Shown here in pieces: positions 1-7,047 of a stretch of 10,631 nt of DNA. Numbering within the stretch: the stretch's first letter is position 1; each line of letters opens with the position of its first letter. The DNA is taken from the NCBI GenBank assembly GCA_027001525.1, contig JALTMR010000471.1:1-10631 (forward strand). The letters are read 5' to 3'. The notes below the pieces were generated by a model. That model saw nothing but the letters and a program-made list of their open reading frames with translations. It was not told the origin of the DNA and did no database searches. This DNA is from Gammaproteobacteria bacterium. GTDB taxonomy: Bacteria; Pseudomonadota; Gammaproteobacteria; Tenderiales; Tenderiaceae. Both the position numbers and the translations under genes were made by a program.

Positions 1-51
1 CAGTGCAGCCTCAGCGACCGCTTGCTTCATTTCGTCTTGCGATAATGCCAT
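1..51 (-). CDS. rpiA: Ribose-5-phosphate isomerase A, N-terminal fragment (runs off the window)
   Basis: Only the first 17 codons are present, reading MALSQDEMKQAVAEAAL. This closely resembles the start of RpiA proteins (E. coli begins MTQDELKKAVGWAAL). RpiA interconverts ribose 5-phosphate and ribulose 5-phosphate in the cytosolic pentose phosphate pathway. The ATG is at 51-49 on the minus strand, with an AGGGAG ribosome binding site 9 nt upstream. The gene is divergent from ilvA, an arrangement also known from pseudomonads. The identification rests on a short stretch, but motif, start signals and neighbour agree. Confidence 0.8.
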   Translation of the reverse strand, partial: MALSQDEMKQAVAEAAL

Positions 52-95
52 TTGCTTTTTCTCCCTTTCGAAGGGGTTGGTTCACGATGGCGAAC

Positions 96-124
96 ATCAT
101 ACCGGCAGGCCACAAAGAAGTCAT
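96..124 (-). promoter_or_regulatory. Candidate sigma-70 promoter for rpiA
   Basis: On the minus strand, ATGACT (124-119) and TATGAT (101-96) are separated by 17 nt. They match the -35 consensus at 4 of 6 positions and the -10 at 5 of 6. Transcription would start near 89, about 38 nt before the rpiA ATG. On the other strand a perfect TTGACA at 135-140 has no fitting -10, so no ilvA promoter is called. Confidence 0.4.
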
Positions 125-219
125 TGATCGATGATTGACAGCGATGCATGGAGCATTGGCCTGTTGGCCAGGGGAACTAACGCTGGGCAGCCTCTGGCGA
201 ACCTGATAACTTAGCGCCC

Positions 220-1746
220 ATGCCACGGAAATACATCGAAAAAATCCTCAAAGCCCGCGTCTACGATGTTGCCATCGAAACGCCGCTGGACCCCATGCGC
301 AATCTGTCCAAGCGCATCACCAATCAGGTGCTGCTCAAGCGCGAAGACCTTCAGCCCGTCTTCTCGTTCAAATTGCGGGGCGCTTACAACAAGATGATCA
401 ACCTTAGCGAGGCGGCGCGCTCGCGCGGGGTCATCTGCGCCTCCGCAGGGAACCATGCCCAGGGGGTGGCGCTGTCGGCGCAAAAGCTGGGAATCAAGGC
501 GATTATCGTCATGCCCAAAACCACGCCGGCCATCAAGGTGGCATCTGTCAAAGCTTATGGCGCCAGGGCGATACTCGTTGGCGATGCCTACGACGACGCT
601 TACCAGCACGCCGCCCGACTGGCCGAGGAGGAGGGTATGACCTTCATCCACCCCTACGATGATCCTGACGTTATCGCCGGCCAGGGCACCGTTGCGCTGG
701 AAATCTTGCGCCAGTACACCGGTCACATCGACGCTATCTTTGTCCCCGTAGGCGGTGGCGGACTGATTGCCGGCGTGTCCTCATTTATCAAATACCTCTA
801 CCCGCAAATCAAAGTCATCGGCGTTGAGCCGGAAGATGCCCCCTGCATGTATCAGGCACTGAAAAAGAAACGCCGCATCACCTTGCCCCAGGTGGGTATT
901 TTTGCCGACGGCGTAGCGGTCAGACAGGCGGGCAAGGAGCCCTATCGCATCGCCCGCCAGTGTGTGGACGAAGTGATCCTGGTCTCCACTGATGAGCTGT
1001 GCGCCGCCATCAAGGATATTTTTGACGACACCCGCTCCATCGCCGAACCTGCCGGCGCACTAGGTGTTGCCGGGGCGAAAAAATATGCCGACCGCGAAGG
1101 CATCGAAGGGGCAACCTTTGTGGCCATCGACAGCGGTGCCAATATGAATTTCGACCGCCTGCGCCATGTCTCGGAACGGGCGGAACTGGGAGAGAAAAAC
1201 GAGGCCATCCTGGCCGTTACCATTCCGGAGCGGCCAGGCAGTTTTCGGCAATTTTGCAACACCCTGGGCCGGCGCGGCATCACCGAGTTCAACTACCGCC
1301 ACGCCAAGGCGGATGAAGCGCACGTTTTCGTCGGTATCGCCATGCACAGCAACAGCGAGAAAGATGGCAACGAAAAGGATGAGGTCATCGCTCGCCTGCA
1401 AAACAAAGGCTACGCCGTCACCGACATGACGGACAATGAAATGGCCAAGTTACACATTCGCCACATGGTCGGCGGCCATGCCTCGGGGGTCGAAGACGAG
1501 CTGCTCTATCGCTTCGAATTTCCCGAACGCCCCGGCGCACTCACCGAGTTTCTCACCAAGATGGGGCAGCGCTGGAACATCAGCCTGTTTCACTACCGCA
1601 ACCATGGCTCAGCCTATGGTCGGGTCCTGGTGGGCATCCAGGTCACTTCGAAAGACAAACCGCAGTTCAGCCATTTTCTGGACGAACTGGGCTACCCTCA
1701 TTGGGAAGAAAGCGATAACCCCGCTTACCAGCTGTTTTTGAGCTAA
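220..1746 (+). CDS. ilvA: Threonine deaminase (L-threonine ammonia-lyase), biosynthetic
   Basis: This PLP enzyme converts L-threonine to 2-oxobutanoate and ammonia, the first committed step of isoleucine synthesis, in the cytosol. At 508 residues it matches the long biosynthetic form (E. coli IlvA is 514). The catalytic domain shows SFKLRGAYN with the PLP-binding lysine K51, SAGNHAQGV (75-83), and the glycine loop GGGGLIAG (178-185) for the PLP phosphate. Two C-terminal ACT-like regulatory domains begin near residues 329 (AVTIPERPGSF) and 428 (RFEFPERPGAL), the arrangement expected for isoleucine feedback control. The short catabolic TdcB type lacks these domains. The in-frame stop at 178 leaves ATG 220 as the only plausible start, although no clear Shine-Dalgarno sequence precedes it. 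No intrinsic terminator is visible after the stop. Confidence 0.97.
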   Translation: MPRKYIEKILKARVYDVAIETPLDPMRNLSKRITNQVLLKREDLQPVFSFKLRGAYNKMINLSEAARSRGVICASAGNHAQGVALSAQKLGIKAIIVMPKTTPAIKVASVKAYGARAILVGDAYDDAYQHAARLAEEEGMTFIHPYDDPDVIAGQGTVALEILRQYTGHIDAIFVPVGGGGLIAGVSSFIKYLYPQIKVIGVEPEDAPCMYQALKKKRRITLPQVGIFADGVAVRQAGKEPYRIARQCVDEVILVSTDELCAAIKDIFDDTRSIAEPAGALGVAGAKKYADREGIEGATFVAIDSGANMNFDRLRHVSERAELGEKNEAILAVTIPERPGSFRQFCNTLGRRGITEFNYRHAKADEAHVFVGIAMHSNSEKDGNEKDEVIARLQNKGYAVTDMTDNEMAKLHIRHMVGGHASGVEDELLYRFEFPERPGALTEFLTKMGQRWNISLFHYRNHGSAYGRVLVGIQVTSKDKPQFSHFLDELGYPHWEESDNPAYQLFLS

Positions 1747-1861
1747 TAACCAAGCACAACCGTCAACAATCGTCAATATTTCCCACCAAAACAGATGCAA
1801 CATATTGAAGTTAATAGCATTACACCTTAAATCAAGTTGTAAAATATTTCGTCATTTTTTG

Positions 1862-1889
1862 TTGCAAATCGATAAAATCGATATATCAT
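1862..1889 (+). promoter_or_regulatory. Candidate promoter in front of the GGA-rich structured stretch
   Basis: TTGCAA (1862-1867) and TATCAT (1884-1889) are 16 nt apart, matching the sigma-70 hexamers at 4 of 6 and 5 of 6 positions. Predicted transcription would begin near 1896-1898, just before the foldable region at 1897-2060. The spacer between the hexamers is almost wholly made of the AAATCGATA tandem repeat, so a protein bound there would compete with RNA polymerase. An imperfect match to the GacA-type activator site (TGTAA at 1838-1842 followed by a degraded second half) lies upstream but is too weak to call. Confidence 0.33.
1866..1883. repeat. Perfect tandem 9-mer AAATCGATA x2
   Basis: AAATCGATA occurs at 1866-1874 and again, back to back, at 1875-1883. 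Each copy holds the palindrome ATCGAT. Two adjacent palindromes placed between a -35-like and a -10-like hexamer resemble an operator, but no regulator for it is known from this window. The repeat itself is certain; its role is inference. Confidence 0.85.
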
Positions 1890-1896
1890 AAAGTTC

Positions 1897-2060
1897 TCAA
1901 CTACTATTTAAAGTAGGGTGATCGGTAGCAGGTCGGACAGGAAGCAGGCCTTGAGAAGTTAGGAGGTGGCATATAGCGCGAGCCTGGGAACTCAGCTCTT
2001 GTAGAGTTCGTAAGGTGCCTTTTATTGATAGGATTTCGATAAAAAGCAGGCTGTCCGGTA
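1897..2060 (+). ncRNA. Candidate small RNA with several GGA motifs in hairpin loops (Csr/Rsm-like)
   Basis: The stretch can fold into a closed domain: CGGACAG (1934-1940) pairs with CTGTCCG (2051-2057). Inside are a 9-bp hairpin (2020-2028/2036-2044, one G-U pair) with TAGGATT in the loop, and a bulged 6-bp hairpin (1980-1998) with GGAACT in the loop. Further GGA motifs lie in ACAGGAAG (1938-1945) and AGGAGG (1962-1967). AGGTC/GGCCT around 1930-1951 and TTCTCAA/TTGAGAA (1894-1900/1951-1957) are alternative pairings. Loop GGA motifs are the hallmark of RNAs that sequester CsrA/RsmA. Against this, no clear 3' terminator follows, and the sequence matches no RNA family I recognise. It could instead be a leader element or chance structure. 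Confidence 0.3.
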
Positions 2061-2297
2061 CTCAAACTATTCCACCCATAAACTACTCCCTCAATGCTTT
2101 TCTATCCGCATGATGTTTCGCAACATTTTTGCGTTCTGTTCCAGGACGTGCCTGCTCCCGGCAGCTTATTTTTTGGCAAAGGCAAAAAGCAGGTTAAGTG
2201 GATGCAGACACTGCCCGATACAGACGGCGAAGCTTAGGGATTAAGCCGCACCACCCACCCTCTATTCAGCGCCATGTTTCATGTAGTTGAATAAAAA

Positions 2298-2324
2298 TTA
2301 GCTATTCGTTTTAGCAATAACTAA
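2298..2324. repeat. Imperfect inverted repeat upstream of the FIST gene
   Basis: TTAGCTATT (2298-2306) and AATAACTAA (2316-2324) are inverted copies with one central mismatch around a 9-nt spacer. It lies 160 nt before the FIST start codon in AT-rich DNA and could be a regulator binding site or a weak hairpin. No adjacent promoter hexamers are convincing. Confidence 0.35.
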
Positions 2325-2484
2325 AAACCGATGGACCAGGGGGAAACACATGCATTACCAGCCGTCGACTTAACGACCTAACAGCTTCCATACGCTCAGA
2401 CCAGAGATTGCACGCAGTGCCACGGATAGTACTGCCCCTATCTCGGGATTTGATTAATGCAGTAATTAATAGTTGAAGCAGGTT

Positions 2485-3624
2485 ATGAACAAATTAATTG
2501 CAAGCACGTCTTGCGATCGCGAAGGTACCTTTCAAGGATTAAAGGTAGCGATCGAATCAGCCATGGAACAAGGTGCGAAAAGTCTTTTTATTTTGAGTTG
2601 CGACGGCAATGAGATGCCCGTTGAGCAGTTAAACGACTATTTTCAGCATCTCGACATTCCCGTCTTTGGAGGCCTGTTTCCGCAGATCATCAGCGGCACG
2701 GATAATCTGGAGCGCGGCCACATCGTCTGCGGTCTGGGTCAGGCCCTGCCCGTTGGCACCATTTCACTTGCCAACGGTTCACCGGCCCGCTGGCGGGAGA
2801 CGCTGGAGAGTCAGTGCCCCTGGTTAGCCAACAGCAAAAGCGTCATTACCCTGATCGATGGATTGAGCCAGCACATCGATCCCTTCTTCGAGCTGCTGTA
2901 TGACCATATTGGCCCGGACAAACCCGTTGTGGGCGGTGGCGCGGGGTCTCTGACCCTGAAACAAAAACCCTGTCTGATCACTAACCAGGGCGTACTCACC
3001 GACGCCGCACTGGTTATCGGCCTGCCCCTCGGGGCCGACATCGGCATCGCTCATGGCTGGCACCAGATGGCCGGCCCCTTCCTGGTGACAAAATCCGAAG
3101 GCAACACCATCCACACCCTGAATTATGAGCCCGCCTTCAAGGTCTACCGTGAAAGCATCGAGTCGGGCTCGGACAAGCGCTTTGCCGATGCTGAATTTTT
3201 CACCGTCGCCAAAAGCTTTCCCTTTGGCCTGGAGAACCTCGACCAGGAGATTCTGATTCGCGACCCCATCACCGAGGAGAACGGCTCGCTGGTCTGCGTT
3301 GGCTCCATTCCCGAGCACGCCATGGTTTACATCATGCAGGGGGATGAAGAGACGCTGCTCAACGCTGCCCAGGAGGTGACCAAATCATTCAGTAGCGACC
3401 CGGCCTCCGGCATCGGCGCCAACACACTCATTTTTGACTGCATCAGCCGCGGACTCTACCTGGGTGATCAGTTCAACAAAGAGTTGGAAAATATATGCAG
3501 TACGCTACCCAAAGACGCGCTGTTGATCGGCGCACTGACCTTGGGAGAGATAGCCAGCTCACCGTGGGGACCGATTCAGTTTTTAAACAAGACAATCGTC
3601 CTAAGCGCGTTGCAGGAGCAATAA
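2485..3624 (+). CDS. FIST-domain sensory protein (FIST_N and FIST_C), possibly NosP-like
   Basis: A 379-residue cytosolic protein with no signal peptide or membrane segment. FIST proteins are ligand-sensing modules that partner with histidine kinases, chemoreceptors or GGDEF/EAL enzymes. The N-terminal FIST domain spans about residues 20-200, with the glycine cluster VVGGGAGS (148-155) and the typical AHGWH...GPFLVTKSEGN stretch (A189, H190, H193). The FIST_C domain covers about 215-370, with IFDCISRGLYLG (from I316) and a GALTLGEIA stretch near the end. Some FIST proteins (NosP) bind heme and nitric oxide and are encoded beside cyclic-di-GMP or kinase genes. Length and neighbour fit, but which histidine would bind heme cannot be settled here. 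The enzyme gene follows after 4 nt, so the two are almost surely co-transcribed. ATG 2485 is preferred because family similarity begins there; TTG 2473, right after an in-frame stop, is an alternative adding four residues. Confidence 0.88.
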   Translation: MNKLIASTSCDREGTFQGLKVAIESAMEQGAKSLFILSCDGNEMPVEQLNDYFQHLDIPVFGGLFPQIISGTDNLERGHIVCGLGQALPVGTISLANGSPARWRETLESQCPWLANSKSVITLIDGLSQHIDPFFELLYDHIGPDKPVVGGGAGSLTLKQKPCLITNQGVLTDAALVIGLPLGADIGIAHGWHQMAGPFLVTKSEGNTIHTLNYEPAFKVYRESIESGSDKRFADAEFFTVAKSFPFGLENLDQEILIRDPITEENGSLVCVGSIPEHAMVYIMQGDEETLLNAAQEVTKSFSSDPASGIGANTLIFDCISRGLYLGDQFNKELENICSTLPKDALLIGALTLGEIASSPWGPIQFLNKTIVLSALQEQ

Positions 3625-3628
3625 GACA

Positions 3629-6600
3629 ATGAAACGCGCCATGATGCTGATGTCGATTCAGCACGAATTGGGAATGAGTGCCGGGCTTGAGTTGGAACTC
3701 AAACCCATGCTGAAAAAATTTATTGAAACCTGCATCAGGCGATTGAACCTGTGCAGCGGCCACGTCTACCTCATGACGCTTGCGCCCCATGAACGCCCCC
3801 GGGAAGCCGACGCCGCTGGCCGGACCATGGCCAACCACTATCTCGGCATCCCCAGTCAGCAATCCAGCGCGACGCAACACCACCCTGCGCTGGCGGCGGC
3901 CATCGAGGCCATCTACCTCTCGCCCGACACGCCCCACCGGCTTTTCAGCGACGCCCCGCAGCAGTTCTACCACCTGTTCACTATCAAGGCGATTGGCGTA
4001 CTGGTGCTGGAGCGCAAAAACAGCCAGCTCGATCCAGAGATCGTCAAGGCGATGCTGCCGGTAATCGAGCAACTCGGCATCAACTGCCGGGCGGCCTATG
4101 AGCACGAAACCATGCTCTACGAAACACAAAAGCGGCAGAGCACGCAAAAAGCATTGCACGCTTCCGAAACCCGTTTTCGCACACTGCTGGACAACCTCAT
4201 CGACAGCATCATCACCACCGACAGTGACGGCTATATCGAATCATTCAACCCGGCGGCCAGCGCCTTGTTCGGTTACAGCGAAAGAGAGATTATTGGCAGC
4301 AACATCAACGTCATTACAGACTGTGATCTGCCCCGCCTCAGTGCCGGCTCGAGCGCCACCTCTGCTGACGGCAACGGTAAACGCACAGAGGCCGAAGGCA
4401 TCAGAAAAGGTGGCCAGCGCTTTCCCATCGAGATCTCCACCAAGGCCATGTCCATCGGAACGCAGCAGCTGTACAGCATCATTATTCAGGATATTTCCGA
4501 GCGCAAAGAGACCGAGCAGATACTCAAAACCCAGCTGCGTTTTGCCAAGGCCTTTACCGGCATTGCCGAACTGCTGGTACAGGAGGACTCCGCTACCGAA
4601 ATCATGGACGGCGTCTCCACCATTGTCGGCGAAGCCCTGGAGACCGACAGAGCCCTGATCTACGACATCGACTTCAGCGACCAGTACGTGGTCTGCCTCA
4701 GCGAATGGATCAACCCCGACACCCACAACGTCTACTCCACCAAGGCCACCTACCCGCTCAACATGTTCAGGGGTGGCTGCGAACACATTCGCCAAACCAA
4801 GCACTGGCTTGAGAGCCACGCCAACCTGATCAACCCGCACCTGCTTGAGGATCAGTCCGGCCGCATGCTCCACCACCAGATGGGCATCAAGAGCCTGCTC
4901 TGGTATCCGTTCCAATTCAGCCCAACGGGCTACCACCTGATGGTCTTCCACCAGGTCAGGCATCAGCGCCACTGGCAGCATCAGGAGATCGACTTCCTGA
5001 ATGCCGTCGTCCAGCACGTCAACATGGCGCTGAAAAAAACGATCCTGCTCAACGAACGCGACAAGGCACTGGCCGATCTGCGCCTCGCCGCCACAGCGTT
5101 CGACGCCCAGGAGGCGATGTTCGTCACCGACAACAACGCCACCATCCAGCGCGTCAACAAAGCCTTCAGCACCATCACGGGCTACAGCGAGCAAGAGGTG
5201 CTGGGCAAGACACCGCGCATTCTCAAATCAGGCAAACACGACGAACACTTCTACCAGACGATGTGGCAGACACTGGAACAGCAAGGCTACTGGCGTGGCG
5301 AAGTGTGGAACCGGCGCAAGAACGGCGAGATCTACCCCGAGTGGCAGACCATCACCTCGGTCAAAAACCAGCAGGGGGAGATCACCCACTACATCTCCTC
5401 GTTTCAGGACATGACCGAGCGCAAAAAGACCGAAGCCCACATCGAGCGTCTCGCCTACTATGACAACCTCACCGGGCTGCCCAATCGCACCCTGCTGCTG
5501 GATCGACTGAAGCACGAACTGGCGCTGAGCAAGCGCAACAAAAAGTACGGCGCGGTGCTGTTTCTCGACCTCGATCGCTTCAAGACCATTAACGACTCAC
5601 TGGGGCACTCCATCGGCGACGCCCTGCTGCGTCAGGTTGCCCAGCGCATCCAGAAGCAGGTGCGCGGTGCCGACACCGTGGCCCGCCTGGGGGGGGATGA
5701 GTTTGTGATCGTCCTGGCCGAGTTGAACAACGACACCGAGGATGCCGGCTTCTCCGCCCAGATCGTCGCCGATAAAATCCGCGCCGCCCTGTGCCTGCCC
5801 TACCATCTTCACGACCATGAGTATCAGTTCACCCCCAGCATCGGCATCGCCCTCTTTCCCGAGAACAACGAAACGGTCGATGACGTACTCAAACATGCTG
5901 ACAGCGCCATGTACCAGGCCAAATCTCACGGCGGCAACAGCATCCGCTTCTACATGCCCGACATGCAGATTGCCGCCGATGAACGCCTGGCGCTGGAAAA
6001 AGACCTCCGCCAGGCCATCACCAACAACGAGTTAATTCTCCACTACCAACCCCAGGTCGACCGCCAGGGCCAGATCATCGGTGCCGAGGCCCTGATTCGC
6101 TGGCAACACCCTGAACGCGGCACCATCTGCCCCAATGCCTTCATTCCGATGGCGGAAGAGACGGGCCAGGTGATCGAAATCGGTGCCTGGGTCATGCAGG
6201 AGGCCTTCGAACAGATCAAGGCATGGAACACCTCGGGGCTCTGCCGGCTCAACCCCAGTTTTGCCATTAACGTCAGCCCGCGGCAGTTCCACCAGTCGGA
6301 CTTTGTGCAGCAGGTCACACGCCTGATCGCGGCGGCGCAAATCTCCCCCTCGGCGCTGAAGCTGGAGATCACCGAGAATATTGTGATGAAAGATGTGGAG
6401 GACACCACCCAAAAGATGGAGGAGCTGCGCCAGCTCGGCGTGGTCTTCTCTATCGACGATTTCGGCACCGGCTACTCCTCCCTGGCCTATCTCAAGCAGC
6501 TGCCCCTGAGCCAGATCAAAATAGACCGCTCCTTCGTCAAGGACATTACCAACGACCCCAACGACGCCACCATCGTCGAGACCATTATCTCCATGGCACG

Positions 6601-6784
6601 CCACATGAAACTGGATGTATTGGCCGAAGGGGTTGAGACCTCGGGCCAGCTGAGCTTCCTCAAACAACAGGGCTGCTACTCCTACCAGGGCTACTATTTC
6701 AGCAAGCCCCTGCCTGCGGGAGAGTTCGAACAACTGCTGAGAGAGATCAACGACGGCGAGAAAAGCAGCCTGGAGCCGGCCTAG
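3629..6784 (+). CDS. Multidomain cyclic-di-GMP enzyme: GAF-like/PAS/GAF/PAS/GGDEF/EAL
   Basis: A 1051-residue signalling protein predicted to make and/or break cyclic-di-GMP. In order: a GAF-like N-terminal region (about 10-160, tentative), PAS (about 180-292), GAF (about 315-465), PAS (about 488-605), GGDEF (about 610-775) and EAL (about 795-1040). The cyclase motif GGDEF is intact at 688-692, with an inhibitory I-site RGAD (679-682) five residues ahead. The phosphodiesterase residues are also present: EAL 820-822, N881, E913, DDFGTGYSS from D943, K964 and E1000 in AEGVET. Both activities are therefore possible, and sequence cannot say which dominates. No membrane segment is seen, so it should act in the cytosol on signals sensed by its PAS/GAF domains and probably by the FIST protein. 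AGGAG ends 10 nt before the ATG, inside the FIST gene. The stop codon TAG lies within the left edge of the inverted-repeat element. Confidence 0.95.
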   Translation: MKRAMMLMSIQHELGMSAGLELELKPMLKKFIETCIRRLNLCSGHVYLMTLAPHERPREADAAGRTMANHYLGIPSQQSSATQHHPALAAAIEAIYLSPDTPHRLFSDAPQQFYHLFTIKAIGVLVLERKNSQLDPEIVKAMLPVIEQLGINCRAAYEHETMLYETQKRQSTQKALHASETRFRTLLDNLIDSIITTDSDGYIESFNPAASALFGYSEREIIGSNINVITDCDLPRLSAGSSATSADGNGKRTEAEGIRKGGQRFPIEISTKAMSIGTQQLYSIIIQDISERKETEQILKTQLRFAKAFTGIAELLVQEDSATEIMDGVSTIVGEALETDRALIYDIDFSDQYVVCLSEWINPDTHNVYSTKATYPLNMFRGGCEHIRQTKHWLESHANLINPHLLEDQSGRMLHHQMGIKSLLWYPFQFSPTGYHLMVFHQVRHQRHWQHQEIDFLNAVVQHVNMALKKTILLNERDKALADLRLAATAFDAQEAMFVTDNNATIQRVNKAFSTITGYSEQEVLGKTPRILKSGKHDEHFYQTMWQTLEQQGYWRGEVWNRRKNGEIYPEWQTITSVKNQQGEITHYISSFQDMTERKKTEAHIERLAYYDNLTGLPNRTLLLDRLKHELALSKRNKKYGAVLFLDLDRFKTINDSLGHSIGDALLRQVAQRIQKQVRGADTVARLGGDEFVIVLAELNNDTEDAGFSAQIVADKIRAALCLPYHLHDHEYQFTPSIGIALFPENNETVDDVLKHADSAMYQAKSHGGNSIRFYMPDMQIAADERLALEKDLRQAITNNELILHYQPQVDRQGQIIGAEALIRWQHPERGTICPNAFIPMAEETGQVIEIGAWVMQEAFEQIKAWNTSGLCRLNPSFAINVSPRQFHQSDFVQQVTRLIAAAQISPSALKLEITENIVMKDVEDTTQKMEELRQLGVVFSIDDFGTGYSSLAYLKQLPLSQIKIDRSFVKDITNDPNDATIVETIISMARHMKLDVLAEGVETSGQLSFLKQQGCYSYQGYYFSKPLPAGEFEQLLREINDGEKSSLEPA

Positions 6785-7047
6785 TACATCAACCACTTTA
6801 TATTGCCAGGTCAGCGAGTCTGTGACATTTCGCACCAAGGCATAGCTCGCAGGTAATGGTTGTTCCCTTGGCAAGAGCTATAACGCCGAGGTGGAATGCC
6901 ACAGGCTCGCCCGAAGGGTTGGCCTGTCAGCTCCCACGGCGGTGTTGCACTTCTTGTGAAGGGAACAACCATTCCCTGCGAAGCGCGCCTTGCCGTGGGA
7001 GCTGACAGACCAACTGACCCGACAATATAAAGTGGTTGATGTACTAG
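6781..7047. mobile_element. MITE-like inverted-repeat element inserted at a CTAG site
   Basis: A 267-bp non-coding unit. The 89-bp left arm (6781-6869) and right arm (6959-7047) align as inverted copies without gaps. The outer 25 bp are identical, starting CTAGTACATCAACC, and the inner 15 bp (AATGGTTGTTCCCTT) are identical too; the middle has diverged. Identity stops exactly outside the CTAG on both sides. A 23-nt piece of the centre (6918-6940) is a third, inverted copy of 6992-7014 with one mismatch, so a strong internal hairpin is possible. IS630-family elements insert at CTAG and duplicate TA, which is what is seen here; the mobilising transposase is not in the window. The outer ends hold the stop codons of the cyclic-di-GMP gene (6782-6784) and of ygfA (7046-7044). 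The hairpin may also act as a two-way transcription barrier. Confidence 0.8.

Larger units (their letters stand above)
1747..2472. other. Long AT-rich gene-free spacer between ilvA and the FIST gene
   Basis: No convincing coding region is present on either strand; the possible small RNA, promoter and repeats are listed separately. The 10-mer AAAAAGCAGG occurs twice (2041-2050, 2184-2193), and AAGCAGG also occurs at 1942-1948 and 2476-2482. CCTGCT (2151-2156) can pair with AGCAGG (2188-2193), with a T-run at 2169-2174 facing the A-run at 2184-2187, giving a bulged hairpin. CTGC/GCAG just before the same T-run is too short to call a terminator with confidence. CGCAA/TTGCG (2119-2123/2129-2133) is a minor hairpin. 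I find no convincing promoter directly before the FIST gene. Confidence 0.6.

Noticed and set aside
135..163. Perfect TTGACA at 135-140 as an ilvA promoter
   Set aside because: No -10-like hexamer occurs 15-19 nt downstream.
11..226. 71-codon open frame on the minus strand between rpiA and ilvA
   Set aside because: It overlaps the rpiA start in another frame, has no ribosome binding site and no protein-like composition. The rpiA reading frame explains the region better.
1838..1855. GacA-type upstream activating site before the candidate small RNA
   Set aside because: Only the first half (TGTAA) and a few central bases agree; the second half is lost, so the match is not above chance.
2351..2374. 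Seven-codon frame (ATG CAT ... TAA) after AGGGGG, a possible leader peptide
   Set aside because: Too short to separate from chance; no attenuator-like hairpins or diagnostic codon run follow.
4241..5194. 317-codon open frame antisense to the cyclic-di-GMP enzyme gene
   Set aside because: It lies wholly inside a gene with clear domain matches. Long antisense frames are expected in GC-rich coding DNA and its product looks like no known family.
6032..6874. 280-codon minus-strand frame over the EAL domain and the left arm of the element
   Set aside because: Antisense shadow of the EAL coding region; repetitive Leu/Val/Asp composition and no start signals.
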